DNA of 17,495 nt from CAZAYP01 sp964489425 [NCBI: uncultured Verrucomicrobiota bacterium] (GTDB taxonomy: Bacteria; Verrucomicrobiota; Kiritimatiellia; RZYC01): assembly GCA_964489425.1 (NCBI GenBank), contig CAZAYP010000096.1:1-17495 (forward strand). The letters are read 5' to 3'. Under the pieces are notes generated by a model, which ran no database searches, was not told the DNA's origin, and worked only from the letters and a program-made list of their open reading frames with translations. The translations under genes were made by a program, and so were the position numbers. Positions 14,514 through 17,495 of the stretch are shown here, in pieces (within the stretch, counting starts at the first letter, position 1; each line of letters opens with the position of its first letter).

Positions 14514-17317
14514 GGGCCCTTCTTCCCAGGCCCGCGGCCACCCGCCTGGCGGGCAGCGCCCTCGAAAATTCCCCGGAGCGCCTGCTGAATGTTGGTATCG
14601 CTCATAAACATGCGGGGAACCAACTGATTCCCAAGGTAGTTGTCCAAGATGATGAGCATAGGCCCCTGGTCGATGGCAAACCCCGTGGGATTGGCCCATG
14701 CACCCGTGCGGCGCAACTGGTTCGTGTTGCCAGGTGCGGTCAGCGTCCTGCTGATATCCAGGCTGAAGGCGTCGGCGAATCCGAACCGCGGGTGCAACAC
14801 ATCCGGCGCGCCGTCCGCCGTGAGGTCCAGCGTGGCGGTATACCAGAGCGCGGCGAGGGTCTCATCCGGCCAATGGGCCATGGAGCTGCCCACGCCGTAG
14901 GCCGTGAGCGTCCCGGTTGTGAGCGGGCGCGGGGTGCTGCCTGCGCCCAGTCGTACTACGTCGACCTCCACTCCGTATGGATCGCAGTAAACCACGGTTA
15001 CCTGGGCCGTATGCCCGCCCCGGGCCAGCCATATCGCACTGGTAATCGACTGACTGACAAAGTTATTCCAGCCACCACCGCCACTACCGGTCGTAACTGT
15101 TTCAAAACGGCCGAGTTCTACGCCGTCCAGGGCCACCGCCAAAGTGTCGGGTGGCCCGTCATTGCTATAATCAAGGGCCACGGAGAAGGCGGCATTGCTG
15201 GCCACGCTGAACGACCAGCGCAACACCAGACCCGCATTAGTAACGGAGAGCGCGTGCTTGGCCGACGCGTTGGAGCGCGCGTTGGTTGTACTGTGGCAGG
15301 TCGCCTGCTCCCCCTCCAGCAGGTGGGATCCGGCCGTGGCGACAATCTCCGTGTTTGTGCCCAGAGCCGCGGTGGGCGCCCCCTCGGCAGCATAGTCGTC
15401 GTACGGCCCTTCGCAGGCCGACAACCCCCATGCGGTTAGCCCCATCCCCGCATTCGTGGCAGCATAGCTCCGGGTGGCCGCAATGGCCTGGCGGGTATTA
15501 TCATAAAAGTTCGTGGGACAGGTCGCGTGGTTGTCCTTGCCCAGCGCACGCATATCCAGCCAACAACTCAGGAATTGGTAAGTGAATAACGAGCCGGGAA
15601 ACGTCCGCACAAACCCCGCACCCTGGCGAGCAATATCATCCCAGGCGGCCCTCGGCAGGCGGTTGGAGTCCGCTGGCGCAGCCAACCCCAGCAAGGCGAT
15701 GATCAGCGCTTCGTCAGTGTAGTAGTCCAATGTCGCCGCGATCTCGGCGCCATTGGTGTTGGGCCGGCTTGAAAAACATCCCGTGCCCTGACCATCTGGC
15801 AATAGGAATCGGCCCAAGGAGTCGTCGCGTTTTTCCGTGGGCTTCCAGCCAAGACACATCTGGCGGGCGCCACTGGGCAGCGTGGCCAACATGAACGGCC
15901 ACTGGACCCGCCCCACGATGCGCTGGGCCAGATCCCGGATATGATCCTCCATGGGCGTAGCCTGCTGGAAATATTGCTTGGCCGTGATCACGCCCATGAG
16001 CGCCAGCGCCGTGTCGATCGTGCTCAACTCCACCGTGTTGAGCGACTCGTCAACGTCCGGCGTCGCCACGAAATCGAAGTTCTGTTTGCGCAAACCGTCA
16101 ATCCCCAGGAAGTGATAGAAGAAACCTTTGTAACCAGCCATGCCCACGCGGTTGGTTCCTTGGGGATGCTCGGCCAGCATGTTCAGAATGGCCTCTACCC
16201 GTGCCGCAGCGGATGTCCGCGCCAGGTAACCGCGTTCGGCGCCGATGACGTATGCCGAGAGCTGAAACCCGGCTCCACCCACACTCGTCAAGTCGGCAAA
16301 CGTGCCCCGGTCCTGGATCAGCCCGCCGGTGCGCGCGTCCGTCGAGGCGAAGTCCAGAAAGTACAGGAACGTCAGCTGGCGCACGTAATCCAGGAACGCA
16401 TCCCGGTACTCAGGCCGCACGCCGCCCGTGATGGCGTCCCGCGCCGCTGGCAGATTCGGATACTTGCCATCTTGGTCCAATAATCGGATGTTGTCCAGGC
16501 CCAGCCCTCCTTGCGTCGGATTGTGCACCTGTTCCTGGTCGTGATTGCGCTCGACCAGGATGGCCAGCTGCGACACCTGGTCCCATCGGAACAGGTTGAT
16601 ATTCGTGCGGATGGACTGGTTGAACGCGCTCCGATCAAGCGCAAGGGTCACCCAATTGGTGGCGGTGACGTCCCGGCGCGTGTACACATCGCACCCGTGC
16701 TCGTCCTTAAGCTCCACCTTGATGCGGATTGCGGGGCTGCCGGCAGCCAGCCGGGCATCGAACGCCACGATCTCCAGGCTGCGCCCGGCCCAGGGCAGAA
16801 ACGCATCAAAAACATTGTTGAAGTTTATATAGTTATTTGTAAACGCGGTGCGGTGCGCGGGCTGAATGCCTGTCCCGTCCAGTTCTACCAGCGTCTCGGT
16901 AAGGCCGAATAACGACAGGAAACAGCCACAGACTGCATCCGCGGGATACCCGCTGAAACTGTAGTCCAGGGCCCAACTTCCGCCCACCGACCCATGCGAC
17001 TCCGTTGACCACCTGCCGGTCACGATCGGCGTCTGGCCCGTGGTCGGCTCCGGGCTGTTGATTTCTCCCATATTGCCGCTGAAAAAATCAAACCCCATAT
17101 CGTTGCGGGTCACCTTGAAATCGAACGAGTCAACCACGAATACCTCGCCCGTTTTCAGGGGCAGTGACTGCTGGGCGCCCGAACTTTCATTGGTCGCCGA
17201 CAACAGCAAAAGTTGGAGGGATGCGGTTGTCGCATCGGCAGCCGGCACGGCGCCAAGCAGCAAGCCGGCGAAAATACCAATCAACGGTTGGGTTCGAACG
17301 ATCTTCACCTTATGCAT
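14510..17317 (-). CDS. Secreted GH144-like (glucoamylase-like) hydrolase with an inserted carbohydrate-binding-like domain
   Basis: 935 residues from ATG 17317, chosen because GGAGG lies 7 nt upstream, against only 1 nt for ATG 17323. Residues 1 to about 28 are a signal peptide. Residues about 65-285 look like a beta-sandwich carbohydrate-binding module (ends GLGLDNIRLL). The catalytic (alpha/alpha)6-type domain starts near 305, with FLYFLDFASTDARTGGLIQD, AGYKGFFYHF and ELSTIDTALALMGV, and runs to ACEGPYDDY near 640. A second beta-rich segment (about 653-793, GHTAQVTVVYCDPYGVEVDVV) is then inserted before the domain resumes (DETLAALWY, FGFADAF, AIDQGPML, 816-890). GH144 members include endo-beta-1,2-glucanases, so a beta-glucan substrate is likely but not certain. 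Confidence 0.85.
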   Translation of the reverse strand: MHKVKIVRTQPLIGIFAGLLLGAVPAADATTASLQLLLLSATNESSGAQQSLPLKTGEVFVVDSFDFKVTRNDMGFDFFSGNMGEINSPEPTTGQTPIVTGRWSTESHGSVGGSWALDYSFSGYPADAVCGCFLSLFGLTETLVELDGTGIQPAHRTAFTNNYINFNNVFDAFLPWAGRSLEIVAFDARLAAGSPAIRIKVELKDEHGCDVYTRRDVTATNWVTLALDRSAFNQSIRTNINLFRWDQVSQLAILVERNHDQEQVHNPTQGGLGLDNIRLLDQDGKYPNLPAARDAITGGVRPEYRDAFLDYVRQLTFLYFLDFASTDARTGGLIQDRGTFADLTSVGGAGFQLSAYVIGAERGYLARTSAAARVEAILNMLAEHPQGTNRVGMAGYKGFFYHFLGIDGLRKQNFDFVATPDVDESLNTVELSTIDTALALMGVITAKQYFQQATPMEDHIRDLAQRIVGRVQWPFMLATLPSGARQMCLGWKPTEKRDDSLGRFLLPDGQGTGCFSSRPNTNGAEIAATLDYYTDEALIIALLGLAAPADSNRLPRAAWDDIARQGAGFVRTFPGSLFTYQFLSCWLDMRALGKDNHATCPTNFYDNTRQAIAATRSYAATNAGMGLTAWGLSACEGPYDDYAAEGAPTAALGTNTEIVATAGSHLLEGEQATCHSTTNARSNASAKHALSVTNAGLVLRWSFSVASNAAFSVALDYSNDGPPDTLAVALDGVELGRFETVTTGSGGGGWNNFVSQSITSAIWLARGGHTAQVTVVYCDPYGVEVDVVRLGAGSTPRPLTTGTLTAYGVGSSMAHWPDETLAALWYTATLDLTADGAPDVLHPRFGFADAFSLDISRTLTAPGNTNQLRRTGAWANPTGFAIDQGPMLIILDNYLGNQLVPRMFMSDTNIQQALRGIFEGAARQAGGRGPGKKGP

Positions 17318-17495
17318 GACCATACCTCCACCCTCATTGGCAGGTGCACTATCTTACGGCCGTCCATCCGAACACAGACTTCGCACTATCGACTTGAATA
17401 TTGGCACACGAATCGCCAGCGGTCAATACGCGTGAATACGCACCAGCGGTTAAGAAAGCCCGGTTTTGGGGGTGGGCAGTGGTAGCGCGCTGATA
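17318..17495 (-). promoter_or_regulatory. Upstream region of the hydrolase operon with short direct repeats
   Basis: This is the 5' flank of the minus-strand operon. It holds the ribosome binding site (17325-17329 on the minus strand, GGAGG). CCAGCGGT occurs twice at 17416-17423 and 17443-17450, 27 bp apart, and AATACG twice between them (17425 and 17435). The repeats could be regulator sites; no clear promoter boxes are visible. The window ends here, so a neighbouring gene beyond 17495 is possible. Confidence 0.4.

Noticed and set aside
14234-15439. Plus-strand open frame of 401 codons opposite the hydrolase operon
   Set aside because: It spans two well-supported minus-strand genes with signal peptides and domain motifs, and its product is Arg/Gly-rich with no family pattern.

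Overview
The window is GC-rich, gene-dense bacterial DNA with no rRNA, tRNA or CRISPR array that I can see. The host is probably a Gram-negative, possibly of the PVC group (Verrucomicrobiota/Kiritimatiellota-like). This rests only on the Tat/lipoprotein signal, the large secreted glycan-active proteins and the frequent GTG/TTG starts, so the taxonomic guess is weak.

Region 1 (about 1-10742) is the centrepiece. It looks like a plus-strand peptide-maturation (RiPP-like) operon that I cannot match to a named system. An AT-rich leader with a perfect 7+7 bp inverted repeat precedes a 187-residue precursor-like protein. That protein has a twin-arginine signal, a lipobox-like Cys and 24 further Cys, arranged largely as CxC pairs and including a 24-residue internal duplication. 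Six different radical SAM proteins follow: three full SPASM enzymes (one fused to an N-terminal glycosyltransferase-like domain), one PflA-like enzyme, one compact SPASM-like enzyme and one HemN/HemW-like enzyme. Two PqqD-like (RiPP recognition element-like) proteins lie among and after them. Most junctions are 4-nt start/stop overlaps (GTGA, TTGA, ATGA) or 1-nt gaps, so the maturation genes are probably translated together.

My reading, an inference, is as follows. The Cys-rich protein is bound by one or both PqqD-like proteins, modified in the cytoplasm by the radical SAM enzymes and possibly glycosylated. It is then exported folded by the Tat pathway and possibly anchored by lipid. No dedicated transporter or protease is visible.

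Region 2 (10743-12713) holds a small stem-loop, a 56-residue orphan ORF with a good ribosome binding site, and a minus-strand DDE transposase (insertion sequence). It marks the right edge of the cluster.

Region 3 (12714-17317) is a minus-strand two-gene operon with an ATGA overlap. It encodes a secreted GH144-like (glucoamylase-like) glycan hydrolase, whose catalytic domain appears split by a carbohydrate-binding-like domain, and a secreted protein with a propeller-like N-terminal part and an ASH/choice-of-anchor-D-type domain. It is probably unrelated to region 1.
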